Below, piece after piece: positions 42,687-50,599 of a stretch of DNA of 64,000 bases (position 1 is the first letter of the stretch; every line of letters starts with the position of its first letter). The stretch is from Cupriavidus sp. (GTDB lineage Bacteria > Pseudomonadota > Gammaproteobacteria > Burkholderiales > Burkholderiaceae). The notes under the pieces were generated by a model. The model made no database searches. It was not told where the DNA came from and saw nothing but the letters and a program-made list of their open reading frames with translations. The stretch spans positions 1-64,000 of the forward strand of contig JAPSLC010000001.1 in NCBI GenBank assembly GCA_031181345.1. Direction: 5' to 3'. The translations under genes and the position numbers were made by a program.

Positions 42687-43877
42687 CTACGCCACCGTCG
42701 CGTAAGCCAACGTCTTTGGCGTCTTGACGATGACCTCCGGCCGCTCGCCCACGATCACCGTGTCGTCGAGCCGGAAGCCGCCGAGTCCATAGACATAAAG
42801 ACCCGGCTCGGCGGAATACACCTCCCCTGCCAGCAATGGCCGCGTATTGAACGCCATGTCCTCCGGATATTCATGCAGCATCAGGCCGACGGCATGGCCG
42901 GTGCGGTGGAAGACGTATTGCGCGCAGTCCGCACGCTCGATGACCTGCAACGCGGCTGCGTCCATATCGCACACGCGTTTGCCCAGCACCGCCGCCTCGA
43001 CCGCGGCGTTCGTTGCGTCGGCCGCGACCGTGTACAGGCGCGCCTGCTGGTCCGTCGGCTTGCCGCAGAACCACGTCCGTTCGTTCTCGACATAGAGCCC
43101 GTTCAGGCGCGGCAGCACCAGATTGACGATGGTGTCGCCCGCCGAAATACGCGCGCCGCAGGCGGCGCCGTCGCCGTGCGGTGACGCGGAAGCCGGCCCG
43201 GACAGCGTCCAGCACTTCAGGATGTCGAAGTCCTCGCCGGGGAAGCGGCGCGCGGCTTCCTCGACCATCAGCGCCGCCATCGCGTGGTCGAGTTCCTGCA
43301 CCAGTCGACCAGCGCGAATGTTCTCGCGATAGCGGTCCTGCACCCAGTCTGTCAACGCACCGAGCTCGCGCATGACCTGCTGCTCTTCCGGATGCTTGAC
43401 CCACCGCAGGCTGCGCATCTCTCCCATCGCGGGCCGCAGCGTCATCTCGGGCAGGTGGCGCTGCGCCGCCGTGAGGATCGGGTGCGCGACATCGACGGCG
43501 ATGCGGGACATGCCCAGGCCCTTCTCCGCCAGCAGTCCCGCCACGACCTCGGGCAACTGCGGCACCAGCGGCAGGCGATTGGAAACGCGTGGGTGCTCGG
43601 CGTAATAGCTGATATCCGACAACCACACCTTCCCCTTCTCCGTGGCGAAGCGCATATGGTTGGTCGACAGCTCGTTCATCACCGCGAACGTATCGCCGTT
43701 GCGCGGGACGACCACGAAGACCGGGCGCTCCCATGGCCATACGTCGAGCTGGAAGTTGGTCGCGAATTGAAAGAAGTCGGGCGTGCCGAAGACCAGCGCA
43801 TCGACGCGCAGTCGGTCCATCAGCTTGCGCATCGAGGCGAGGCGGTATTCGTGGACGGCTTTTGTCAGATGAGGCAT
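42687..43877 (-). CDS. M24-fold (Xaa-Pro aminopeptidase/creatinase-like) protein with altered metal site
   Basis: The 396-residue protein has a creatinase-type N-terminal domain and a C-terminal pita-bread domain (HRTGHAVGLMLHEYPEDM, YSAEPGLYVYGLGGFRLDDTVIVGERPEVI). The five metal ligands of active M24 peptidases are Asp, Asp, His, Glu, Glu. Here the His and first Glu are kept, but the first Asp region reads TIVNLVLPRLNG, the second Asp is Glu (YVENERTW) and the last Glu is Asp (RLDDT). It is encoded seven bases behind a Bug receptor, so a hydrolase for the imported compound (creatinase-like C-N cleavage) is as likely as peptidase action. Confidence 0.82.
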   Translation of the reverse strand: MPHLTKAVHEYRLASMRKLMDRLRVDALVFGTPDFFQFATNFQLDVWPWERPVFVVVPRNGDTFAVMNELSTNHMRFATEKGKVWLSDISYYAEHPRVSNRLPLVPQLPEVVAGLLAEKGLGMSRIAVDVAHPILTAAQRHLPEMTLRPAMGEMRSLRWVKHPEEQQVMRELGALTDWVQDRYRENIRAGRLVQELDHAMAALMVEEAARRFPGEDFDILKCWTLSGPASASPHGDGAACGARISAGDTIVNLVLPRLNGLYVENERTWFCGKPTDQQARLYTVAADATNAAVEAAVLGKRVCDMDAAALQVIERADCAQYVFHRTGHAVGLMLHEYPEDMAFNTRPLLAGEVYSAEPGLYVYGLGGFRLDDTVIVGERPEVIVKTPKTLAYATVA

Positions 43878-43884
43878 GGCGTGA

Positions 43885-44853
43885 TCAGAGAGAGATGCCG
43901 AGTTTGCGAATGATCGGGCCCCAGGCTTCGGAGTCCCGCTTCATGTAGCGTTCCACCTCGGTGGACGGGCCCTTGATCGGTTCGAGAAACTGGAAGGCGA
44001 GCTTTTCCTTCAATTGCGGGTCGTCCAGCGCCTGATTGATGTCGGCGTTGATCTTCTGCACCAGCGCCGCCGGCGTTCCGGCCTTGGCGACGATCGCGTA
44101 CCAGCCCGGCACCGCGACGTCATGGCCCAGTTCCTTGAAGGTCGGCACATTGGGCAACGCGGCGAGGCGCTTGTCGCCGGTGACGGCAAGCGGCACGAGC
44201 TTTTGCCCGGCGATATTCGCGTGCACCCCTGCCACCACGTTCATCATCACCGGCGTCTGCCCGTTCATCAGGCTGGTGGCGCCGCCCGGGCCGTTGAACG
44301 GGACGTGCTGCAGCTTGATGCCCACCTTTTCGGCGACCAGTTCCATCGCGAGATGGGTGGAATTGCCGATGCCCCCCGAAGCGAAGCTGATCTCGCCCGG
44401 CCGGGTCTTTGCCAACTGCACGAACTCCTGCAGGGTCTTGACCTTCAGCGAGGGCGAGGCGACGAAGACGAACGGCGAGTTCGCCAGCATGGCGACTCCC
44501 ACCAGGTCCTTCGAGGGGTTGTACGGCAGCTTCGGATACAGATGCGGGTTGAAGCTCAGGTTCGACACGCCGGCGAAGAACAGCGTGTAGCCATCGGCGG
44601 GCTGTGACAGCACGTAGTTGATCGCCAGCGTGCCGTTCGCGCCGGGCTTGTTTTCCACCACTACCGCCTGCTTCCAGGCATGCCCCAGCCGCTCGGCCAG
44701 CGCGCGCGCCAGTACGTCGTTGCCCGTGCCGCCTGCCTGCGGCACCACCAGCCGGACCGGCCTGGCGGGATAGTCTTCCGCCTGCCCGATACCCGGCAGC
44801 GCCGCTGCCAGCACTGCGCCCGCAGTCCAGCCCAATAGTGTTCGCCGTTTCAT
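43885..44853 (-). CDS. Bug/TctC-family periplasmic substrate-binding protein
   Basis: The 322-residue protein begins MKRRTLLGWTAGAVLAAALPGIGQA, a signal with a paired-Arg start that could use Sec or Tat. The Bug core follows: [76 protein letters not shown] 44853 fits the signal; the frame upstream to 45021 covers a palindrome and is non-coding. It is cotranscribed with the M24-fold gene and lies behind a TetR gene. Confidence 0.92.
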   Translation of the reverse strand: MKRRTLLGWTAGAVLAAALPGIGQAEDYPARPVRLVVPQAGGTGNDVLARALAERLGHAWKQAVVVENKPGANGTLAINYVLSQPADGYTLFFAGVSNLSFNPHLYPKLPYNPSKDLVGVAMLANSPFVFVASPSLKVKTLQEFVQLAKTRPGEISFASGGIGNSTHLAMELVAEKVGIKLQHVPFNGPGGATSLMNGQTPVMMNVVAGVHANIAGQKLVPLAVTGDKRLAALPNVPTFKELGHDVAVPGWYAIVAKAGTPAALVQKINADINQALDDPQLKEKLAFQFLEPIKGPSTEVERYMKRDSEAWGPIIRKLGISL

Positions 44854-44950
44854 CCTGCACTCACCGTTTCGTCGATTCGTCGTTTTGTCGATTTGTCCCG
44901 ATCCAGAAATCCCCCTCGACCGTCGAGGCGGAGGGTTGAATCGAGGCGCA

Positions 44951-44968
44951 ATGTACCATGTGGTACAT
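44951..44968. promoter_or_regulatory. 18-bp palindrome upstream of the Bug/M24 pair (candidate TetR operator)
   Basis: ATGTACCA-TG-TGGTACAT forms 8-bp perfect arms around a 2-bp centre, about 100 bases ahead of the Bug gene start and downstream of the tetR-type gene on the same strand. Size and symmetry suit a TetR-family site. Confidence 0.5.
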
Positions 44969-45076
44969 CGGATGGTGTAGCGAGGGTATACGCGGATACC
45001 AGCGCGAAATAACGGCGCCAACTAACGGCGCGAATTCAGGACTTGGAGTGCAGAGGGAGCAGGGCCGGCCGGTGGA

Positions 45077-45676
45077 TTACCCGCGGCGCGGACGCGTCAT
45101 CATCTCGGCGAAATATTCGATGGCGGCGGTGGTGCCCTTGCGGTCGCCGGTGGTCACCAGGTCGAGCAAAAGCCCACGGATCGTGGCGACTTCGACGCGG
45201 GCGAGCAGCCTGGCTTCGCTGCGGCTCATGCCCAGATTGCGTTCGAAGCGTTCGGCCAGCATGCCGGTCCAGCTGCCGACCACATCCTCGAGAAAGCCGC
45301 TGAAGCGTTCGCGGTCGCGAATCGCGCGGCCGTATATCTCGAACACCAGTTGCATGATCGGCAGGTAGTTCGAGGCCGAGTATCGCTGCCAGGCCGCGAC
45401 CAGCGCCGTCTTCGGATCCGCACCTTCGGCCAGCGTCTGGTGCCGCGCTTCCTGCTCGGCATGCCGGATCCGATGCAGCAGCGCCTGCCAGAATCCGTCC
45501 GCCGAACCGAAGTAGTAGATCAGCATGCGGTGGCTGGTGCCGAGGGCCTCGGCCACGCTGCGCAGCGACAGATCGCCCAGGCCGTTGCTCAGCACGTGCT
45601 CGGTGGCCGCATCCAGGAGTTGAATGGCTTGCTCGCTATTCGAGCGCGCGCTGGCGTCGGGTGTTTTCGTAGGCAT
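45077..45676 (-). CDS. TetR-family transcriptional regulator
   Basis: The 199-residue protein has an N-terminal TetR helix-turn-helix (QLLDAATEHVLSNGLGDLSLRSVAEALGTSHRMLIYYFGSADGFWQALL) with the IYYFGS variant of the YYHF motif. A helical ligand domain follows (MQLVFEIYGRAIRDRERFSGFLEDVVGSWTGMLAERF). It is upstream of, and on the same strand as, the Bug receptor and M24-fold genes and may repress them through the nearby palindrome. Confidence 0.9.
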   Translation of the reverse strand: MPTKTPDASARSNSEQAIQLLDAATEHVLSNGLGDLSLRSVAEALGTSHRMLIYYFGSADGFWQALLHRIRHAEQEARHQTLAEGADPKTALVAAWQRYSASNYLPIMQLVFEIYGRAIRDRERFSGFLEDVVGSWTGMLAERFERNLGMSRSEARLLARVEVATIRGLLLDLVTTGDRKGTTAAIEYFAEMMTRPRRG

Positions 45677-45797
45677 CGGTGGCAGTCGGTATGCGGGACA
45701 GCGACGCGAGGGCGCCGCGAACCGCGATTCTAGCCGCGGTCCGCCCCGATGCAGGCCAATCCGGCGCTACGCCCTGGCGGGCGAGCCGGTCGAACGC

Positions 45798-46151
45798 TCA
45801 GGCCTGGACGATCGTCTCGAAGCCGCCATAGATCATCCGCTGCGCGTCGAAGGGCATGTTCTTCATGTCCTCCGCCAGCCGCGGATCGGCCATCGACGCC
45901 TTCATGCCCTCGTCCCGCTGCTCGCGCGACGGCCACTCGATCCACGAGAACACCACGGACTCGTCGTCCTTGCGCTGAACCGCCATCGTGAACGACGTGA
46001 CCTTGCCTTCGGGCACATCGTCGCCCCAGCATTCGAACACCCTCAGGGCGCCGTACTCCTTGAACACCTGCGCGGCCTTTTGCGCCATTTCGCGGTAGGC
46101 CTCGCGGTTGGCGGTGGGCACGGCAATGACGAAACCGTCGACATAGGACAT
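45798..46151 (-). CDS. DUF1428-family small protein
   Basis: The 117-residue protein (MSYVDGFVIAVPTANREAYREMAQKAAQVFKEYGALRVFECWGDDVPEGKVTSF ... RMIYGGFETIVQA) matches the ferredoxin-like alpha/beta-barrel dimer family DUF1428 in sequence pattern and size. Its activity is not established. AAGGAGATCACC precedes the ATG at 46151. The 14-bp duplication GGCAGCGGCGATT just upstream (around 46176-46203) extends the open frame without coding meaning. It lies behind the CaiB gene on the same strand. Confidence 0.85.
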   Translation of the reverse strand: MSYVDGFVIAVPTANREAYREMAQKAAQVFKEYGALRVFECWGDDVPEGKVTSFTMAVQRKDDESVVFSWIEWPSREQRDEGMKASMADPRLAEDMKNMPFDAQRMIYGGFETIVQA

Positions 46152-46281
46152 GGTGATCTCCTTGGGAATCGATTTGCAGCGGCGATTGGCAGCGGCGATT
46201 GGCACCGGCGGTCATGTCTGCGCCTGGTGGCGCAGCCTCGCGCTCGGAATGCGTCTCGATACGATAGTGCAAGATCCCCGA

Positions 46282-46296
46282 TGTCCAAAGTGGACA
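46282..46296. promoter_or_regulatory. 15-bp inverted repeat between CaiB and DUF1428 genes
   Basis: TGTCCA-AAG-TGGACA lies just after the CaiB stop codon and 130 bases before the DUF1428 start. No T-tract follows on either strand, so an operator is more likely than a terminator. Support is weak. Confidence 0.3.
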
Positions 46297-46300
46297 GCGC

Positions 46301-47437
46301 CTAGCCCTCCCCCTCCCGAGGTAGGAAGGCGTCGCCCTCGGCCAATGGCGCGAAGCGATAGGTCGCTGGCGTGCGGGACAGCTTCACCGGCGCGCCCAGT
46401 CCCCGGTAGCCGCCTTCCATCTCGACCACCATCTCGCGATGGGCGGTGTGCGGATGCTGCAATGCGTCGGGGACGGACAGCACCGGGGCGCACGGCACGC
46501 CCGCCTGGACCAGCGCGTCGGCCAGCGCCTTGCCGTCGCGCGTGCTCAGCTGCGCCTCCAGCTCGGCCTTCAGCGCGGACCGATTGACCGAGCGTGCCCC
46601 GGCCGTCGCATAGCGCGCGTCGTCGGCCAGTGGCGTCACGCCAAGGTGCTCGCACAGGATGCGGAACTGCCGGTCGTTGCCGACCGCCAGGAAGATCGGA
46701 TCGGTGGCGGTGGCCACCGTGTCGTACGGATAGATGTTCGGATGGGCGTTGCCCGTGCGCTGCGGCGCCTTGCCGCTCATAAACCAGTTGGCCGCGTGCG
46801 GATGCAGCAGCGACAGGCCGGAGTCATACAGCGCGGCCTCGACGAATTGGCCGCGGCCGCTGCGCTCCCGCTCCTGTAGTGCGAGCAGCACGCCGAGTGC
46901 GGCGTTCAGGCCGGTCACCATGTCGACCACCGGCAAACCGACGCGCAGCGCCTCGCCGTCCGCCTCCCCGTTGATGCTCATGATGCCCGCCATCGCCTGG
47001 ATCGCGGCATCGTAGCCCGGCAGGCCGCCCAGCGGACCGTCGGCACCGAAGCCGGACACGCGGCAATGCACCAGGCGCGGGAAGCGCTCCGACAGCACGT
47101 CGAAGCCCAGGCCCCACTTCTCCATGGTGCCCGTCTTGAAGTTCTCGATCAGCACATCGGCGTCGGCCAGCAGCGCGAGCAATACCTCGCGCTCGGGCGG
47201 CGCTGCCAGATCGAGCCGCATCACGCGCTTGTTGCGGTTCAGGCCGAAATAGTAGGACGCCACGCCGTCCTTGAACGGCGGACCCCAGGTCCGCGTGTCG
47301 TCGCCCTGCGGCGGTTCGATCTTCAGCACATCGGCGCCGTGGTCGCCAAGGATCTGCCCGCAGTACGGGCCACCCAGGATGCGCGACAGGTCGACCACCC
47401 GGATGCCGGCGAGCGCGCCGGTGCTTGCTTGCGTCAT
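46301..47437 (-). CDS. CaiB/BaiF-family (class III) CoA-transferase
   Basis: The 378-residue protein begins LAGIRVVDLSRILGGPYCGQILGDHGADVLKIEPPQGDDTRTWGPPF. It contains VLIENFKTGTMEKWGLGFDVLSE and SGFGADGPLGGLPGYDAAIQAMAGIMSING. The catalytic Asp172 is in LPVVDMVTGLNAALGVLLALQERERSGRGQ. It is closely similar in layout to the transferase at 39767. It follows a Bug receptor (59 bases) and an acyl-CoA dehydrogenase on the same strand, forming a small acid-uptake and activation operon. Confidence 0.93.
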   Translation of the reverse strand: MTQASTGALAGIRVVDLSRILGGPYCGQILGDHGADVLKIEPPQGDDTRTWGPPFKDGVASYYFGLNRNKRVMRLDLAAPPEREVLLALLADADVLIENFKTGTMEKWGLGFDVLSERFPRLVHCRVSGFGADGPLGGLPGYDAAIQAMAGIMSINGEADGEALRVGLPVVDMVTGLNAALGVLLALQERERSGRGQFVEAALYDSGLSLLHPHAANWFMSGKAPQRTGNAHPNIYPYDTVATATDPIFLAVGNDRQFRILCEHLGVTPLADDARYATAGARSVNRSALKAELEAQLSTRDGKALADALVQAGVPCAPVLSVPDALQHPHTAHREMVVEMEGGYRGLGAPVKLSRTPATYRFAPLAEGDAFLPREGEG

Positions 47438-47496
47438 CGGATTCCCTTGCTGGTTGCCATCGCCGGCGTTGTCGTCGGGGTTGTCGTAGACGCAGG

Positions 47497-48486
47497 TCAG
47501 TCGAGCTGCGCGCCGGATTTCTGCACCACCGCGCGCCACTTGCCGACCTCAGCCTTGATGAAGCCGCCCAGTTGCTCGGGCTTGGTCGAGGGCGCGAACT
47601 CCAGCCCCTGTCCCTGCAGCGTCTTGCGGACCGCCGGCTGCTTCAGCGCGTCGGCGAAGGCGGCATTGAGCTTGCCGATGACTTCCTTCGGCGTGCCGGC
47701 CGGCGCGACCACGCCGAAGAACACGGACACGTCGAAGCCCGCGACGCCCTGCTCCGCGACCGTCGGCACATCGGGCAGCGCCTGCGAGCGTTCCGCGGTC
47801 GTCACGCCGAGCGCGCGCAGCTTGCCGCTCTTGATGAAGGGCAGCGCGGTCAGCACGTCGGTGAAGGTCATGCTGACCTGGCCGCCCAGCAGATCGTTCA
47901 GCGCCGGACCGGTGCCCTTGTACGGAATGTGCTGGAAGTCGGTGCCCGCCAGGTTGTTGAACAGCACGCCGGCCAGGTGCGACGAGGCACCGTTGCCCGA
48001 CGACGCATAGGTCAGCTTGCCCGGATTGGCCTTGGCATAGGCGATCAGCTCGGTGACGTTCTTCGCCGGTACCGACGGATTGACGACCAGCACGTTGGGC
48101 AGATGGCCGATCTGGATCACCGGCGTGAAGCTCTTGACCGGGTCATAGTTGATCTTGCGATAGAGACTGACGTTGATCGCCAGCGGTGCCGAAGTGCCGA
48201 ACATCAGCGTGTAGCCATCGGGCTCGGCGCGCGCGACGGCCTCCGCGCCGATATTGCCGCCGGCGCCGGCGCGGTTCTCGACCACCACCGGCTGACCCAG
48301 CGTGGTCTTCAGCGAGGCGGCCAGCGTGCGCGCCATCGCGTCGGTCGGGCCGCCCGGCGGGTAGGTCACCACCATCATGATCGGCTTGGACGGGAAGTCC
48401 TTCTGCGCGAAGGCCGGCGCGATGCCGGCGCACAGCGTCAGCGTGGAAGCGGCGGCCATCGCCGCGATGCGTTGCCAGGGGGTCAT
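47497..48486 (-). CDS. Bug/TctC-family periplasmic substrate-binding protein
   Basis: The 329-residue protein has a Sec signal (MTPWQRIAAMAAASTLTLCAGIAPAFA) and the Bug core: VVTYPPGGPTDAMARTLAASL, VVENRAGAGGNIGAEAVARAEPDGYTLMFG, HIPYKGTGPALNDLLGGQVSMTF. ATG 48486 has ACAAGGAGACAAG upstream. It lies between the AidB-like acyl-CoA dehydrogenase and CaiB genes, suggesting a carboxylate that becomes a CoA thioester and is then dehydrogenated. Confidence 0.93.
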   Translation of the reverse strand: MTPWQRIAAMAAASTLTLCAGIAPAFAQKDFPSKPIMMVVTYPPGGPTDAMARTLAASLKTTLGQPVVVENRAGAGGNIGAEAVARAEPDGYTLMFGTSAPLAINVSLYRKINYDPVKSFTPVIQIGHLPNVLVVNPSVPAKNVTELIAYAKANPGKLTYASSGNGASSHLAGVLFNNLAGTDFQHIPYKGTGPALNDLLGGQVSMTFTDVLTALPFIKSGKLRALGVTTAERSQALPDVPTVAEQGVAGFDVSVFFGVVAPAGTPKEVIGKLNAAFADALKQPAVRKTLQGQGLEFAPSTKPEQLGGFIKAEVGKWRAVVQKSGAQLD

Positions 48487-48620
48487 CTCTTGTCTCCTTG
48501 TCAGGCCATGCGCCACCGGGATTCATCGTCCCTGGCGCTTGTTGGGTTCGTTGCTGCGTTTGGGGATTTGCCGCGAGGCAGCGCGCCTCGCGAGGGGCGG
48601 ACTTGCGGTCCGCGGGTCTT

Positions 48621-50411
48621 TCAAAACAGATCGACCTGATCGACCGCACCGGTCCGCTGCACGGCGCCTTCGGCCGCTGGCGCCACGGTGTCGGCCAGCC
48701 AATCCGGCTCGGCGCCGCCCGCCAGCGGATCGCGCGGCAGCACGCGGTGGATCAGCACCAGCTGGGCCAGACGCATGCGGCGGACCGAGCCGATGCGGCC
48801 GGCTTCCCAGGCCATCGCCACCGCGCTGGTTACGTGGTACAGCGCGGACGCGGCCTGGCGCGCGAGCACATCGCCTGCGGCATCGGCCTGCGCGGCTTCG
48901 CCGGCCAGCATGCAGGCGCGCTCGAGCGCGCCGTCGAACGCCGCACGCGCGTTGGCGTGCAGCGGCGTCTGCGTCAGCAGCGATTGCAGATGGGCCCGCA
49001 GCACGGGCAAGGCGCCCTCGCGCCGGATCGCGCGCAGCACGTCGAGCGCGACGATATTGCTGGTGCCCTCCCAGATCGACCCCAGGTGGGCGTCGCGCAC
49101 CAGCCGTGGATCGCTCCATTCCTCGATGTAGCCGCAGCCGCCACGCATCTCCATCGCATCGCCGGTGACCTTGCGCGCATCGCGGCAGGCGCGGAACTTG
49201 ATCAGCGGCGTCAGGATCCGCATCAGCGGATAGGCGTCCGCCTCGCCTGCATCGGCGCGGCGCAGCGCCTCGGCGGTCTGGAACACCATCGTGCGAGCCT
49301 GCTCGGTCGGCAGCGCCAGCTTCAGCAACTGGCGGCGCATCAGCGGCATGTCGATCAGCCGCTTGCCGAACGCACGGCGCTCCCGCGCGATGAACAGGCC
49401 CTCCGACAACGCCCGGCGCATCAGCCCGGCGGCGCGCACGCCGTTGGACAACCGCGAGTTGTTGATCATGTCGGCCATCTGCACGAAGCCGCGGCCAGGC
49501 TCGCCGACCAGCCACGCGTGCGCGCCTTCGAGCCGGATCTCGCCGCTCGCCATCGAGCGGGTGCCGAGCTTGTCCTTCAAGCGGATGATGCGATAGTGGT
49601 TCGGGCTGCCATCGGCGAGCCGTCGCGGCAGCAGGAACAGCGACACGCCCTTGATGCCCTCGGGCGCACCGTCCGGACGCGCCAGCACCATCGCCAGCTC
49701 GGCGTCGGGATTCGAGCAGAACCACTTGTCGCCGGTCAGGCGCCAGCCGCCCTGCGCCTCGGGATCGGGGATCGCACGCGTGGCGGTCGCGGCGACATCG
49801 GAGCCCGCGCCCTGCTCGGTCATGAACATCGCGCCCTGGTACAGGTCCTCGAACACCTGCGTGGTCAGATTCGGCAGGAAGCGCTCGACCAGCGCCGGAT
49901 CGCCGAACTTGCGCAGTGTGCGCGTCAACGAATCGGTCATCGACAGCGGGCAGCACAGGCCGAACTCCGCCTGCACGAACAGATAGGTCAGCGCGTACTT
50001 GGCGGCTGCCGGCATGGGCTGCGGCCAGCCCAGCACGCCGCCGCGATGCGATACCGCCGCCAGGCCGAATTCGGCAAACGCCACGCGTTCGAGTTCGACA
50101 TAGGCCGGATGCTTGTCGATGCGCTGCGCATCGATGCCGGTGCGCGTGCGATGCGTCAGCGTCGGCGGATGGTGGTCGGCGGTATTGGCCAGCGCATCGA
50201 GCACGCCGCCAGCCAGCGCGCCCATCCGATCCAGATGCGGCAGCAGGTGCTGGTATAGATCCGCCGGCAAATACAGCGGCAGCAGCGCGCGCAGGTCGGG
50301 ATCGCTGGCAAACAGGTTGACGCCATGCTGATCGGGCACCGGATGCACGGCCGGCGTCGCCGCGGCGGCAGGTTGGGATGAAACGTCCTGACGGACGGCG
50401 CTGGTCGGCAT
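48621..50411 (-). CDS. AidB-like acyl-CoA dehydrogenase
   Basis: The 596-residue flavoprotein is longer than classical acyl-CoA dehydrogenases (~380). The blocks MFMTEQGAGSDVAATAT, WRLTGDKWFCSNPDAELAMVLAR, KLGTRSMASGEIRLEGAHAWLVGEPGRGFVQMADMINNSRLSNGVRAAG, GGCGYIEEWSDPRLVRDAHLGSIWEGTSNIVALDVLRA (Glu448 in the active-site position) and an extra helical C-terminus match the AidB/IBR3 branch. ATG 50411 has GAAGAGGAGA upstream. AidB of E. coli binds DNA in alkylation response, but operon context here (Bug, CaiB) favours a catabolic dehydrogenase. Confidence 0.9.
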   Translation of the reverse strand: MPTSAVRQDVSSQPAAAATPAVHPVPDQHGVNLFASDPDLRALLPLYLPADLYQHLLPHLDRMGALAGGVLDALANTADHHPPTLTHRTRTGIDAQRIDKHPAYVELERVAFAEFGLAAVSHRGGVLGWPQPMPAAAKYALTYLFVQAEFGLCCPLSMTDSLTRTLRKFGDPALVERFLPNLTTQVFEDLYQGAMFMTEQGAGSDVAATATRAIPDPEAQGGWRLTGDKWFCSNPDAELAMVLARPDGAPEGIKGVSLFLLPRRLADGSPNHYRIIRLKDKLGTRSMASGEIRLEGAHAWLVGEPGRGFVQMADMINNSRLSNGVRAAGLMRRALSEGLFIARERRAFGKRLIDMPLMRRQLLKLALPTEQARTMVFQTAEALRRADAGEADAYPLMRILTPLIKFRACRDARKVTGDAMEMRGGCGYIEEWSDPRLVRDAHLGSIWEGTSNIVALDVLRAIRREGALPVLRAHLQSLLTQTPLHANARAAFDGALERACMLAGEAAQADAAGDVLARQAASALYHVTSAVAMAWEAGRIGSVRRMRLAQLVLIHRVLPRDPLAGGAEPDWLADTVAPAAEGAVQRTGAVDQVDLF

Positions 50412-50599
50412 GCTTGTCTCCTCTTCCAACTTGTCGATCCGGCCGGGACAGGGACCGCCGGATGGTGGTGGAATGTTCGAGGAAACGGCGATTTGCGTCC
50501 AATACTAAGAATGGCTTGGACGATATGTTTTTTATATGGTCGATCCACCGGTCCGGCGGCTGGGGATATGACGGCCCCATGCGGCATGCATTGCTGCAT

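Noticed and set aside
50412..50599. Possible attachment site or IS remnant at the end of the conflict-type operon
   Set aside because: The region has an AT-rich patch (around 50500-50545) and a GTCCAA/TTGGAC inverted repeat, but no target duplication, tRNA end or transposase fragment, and no matching sequence was seen at the other border near 60119-60522.
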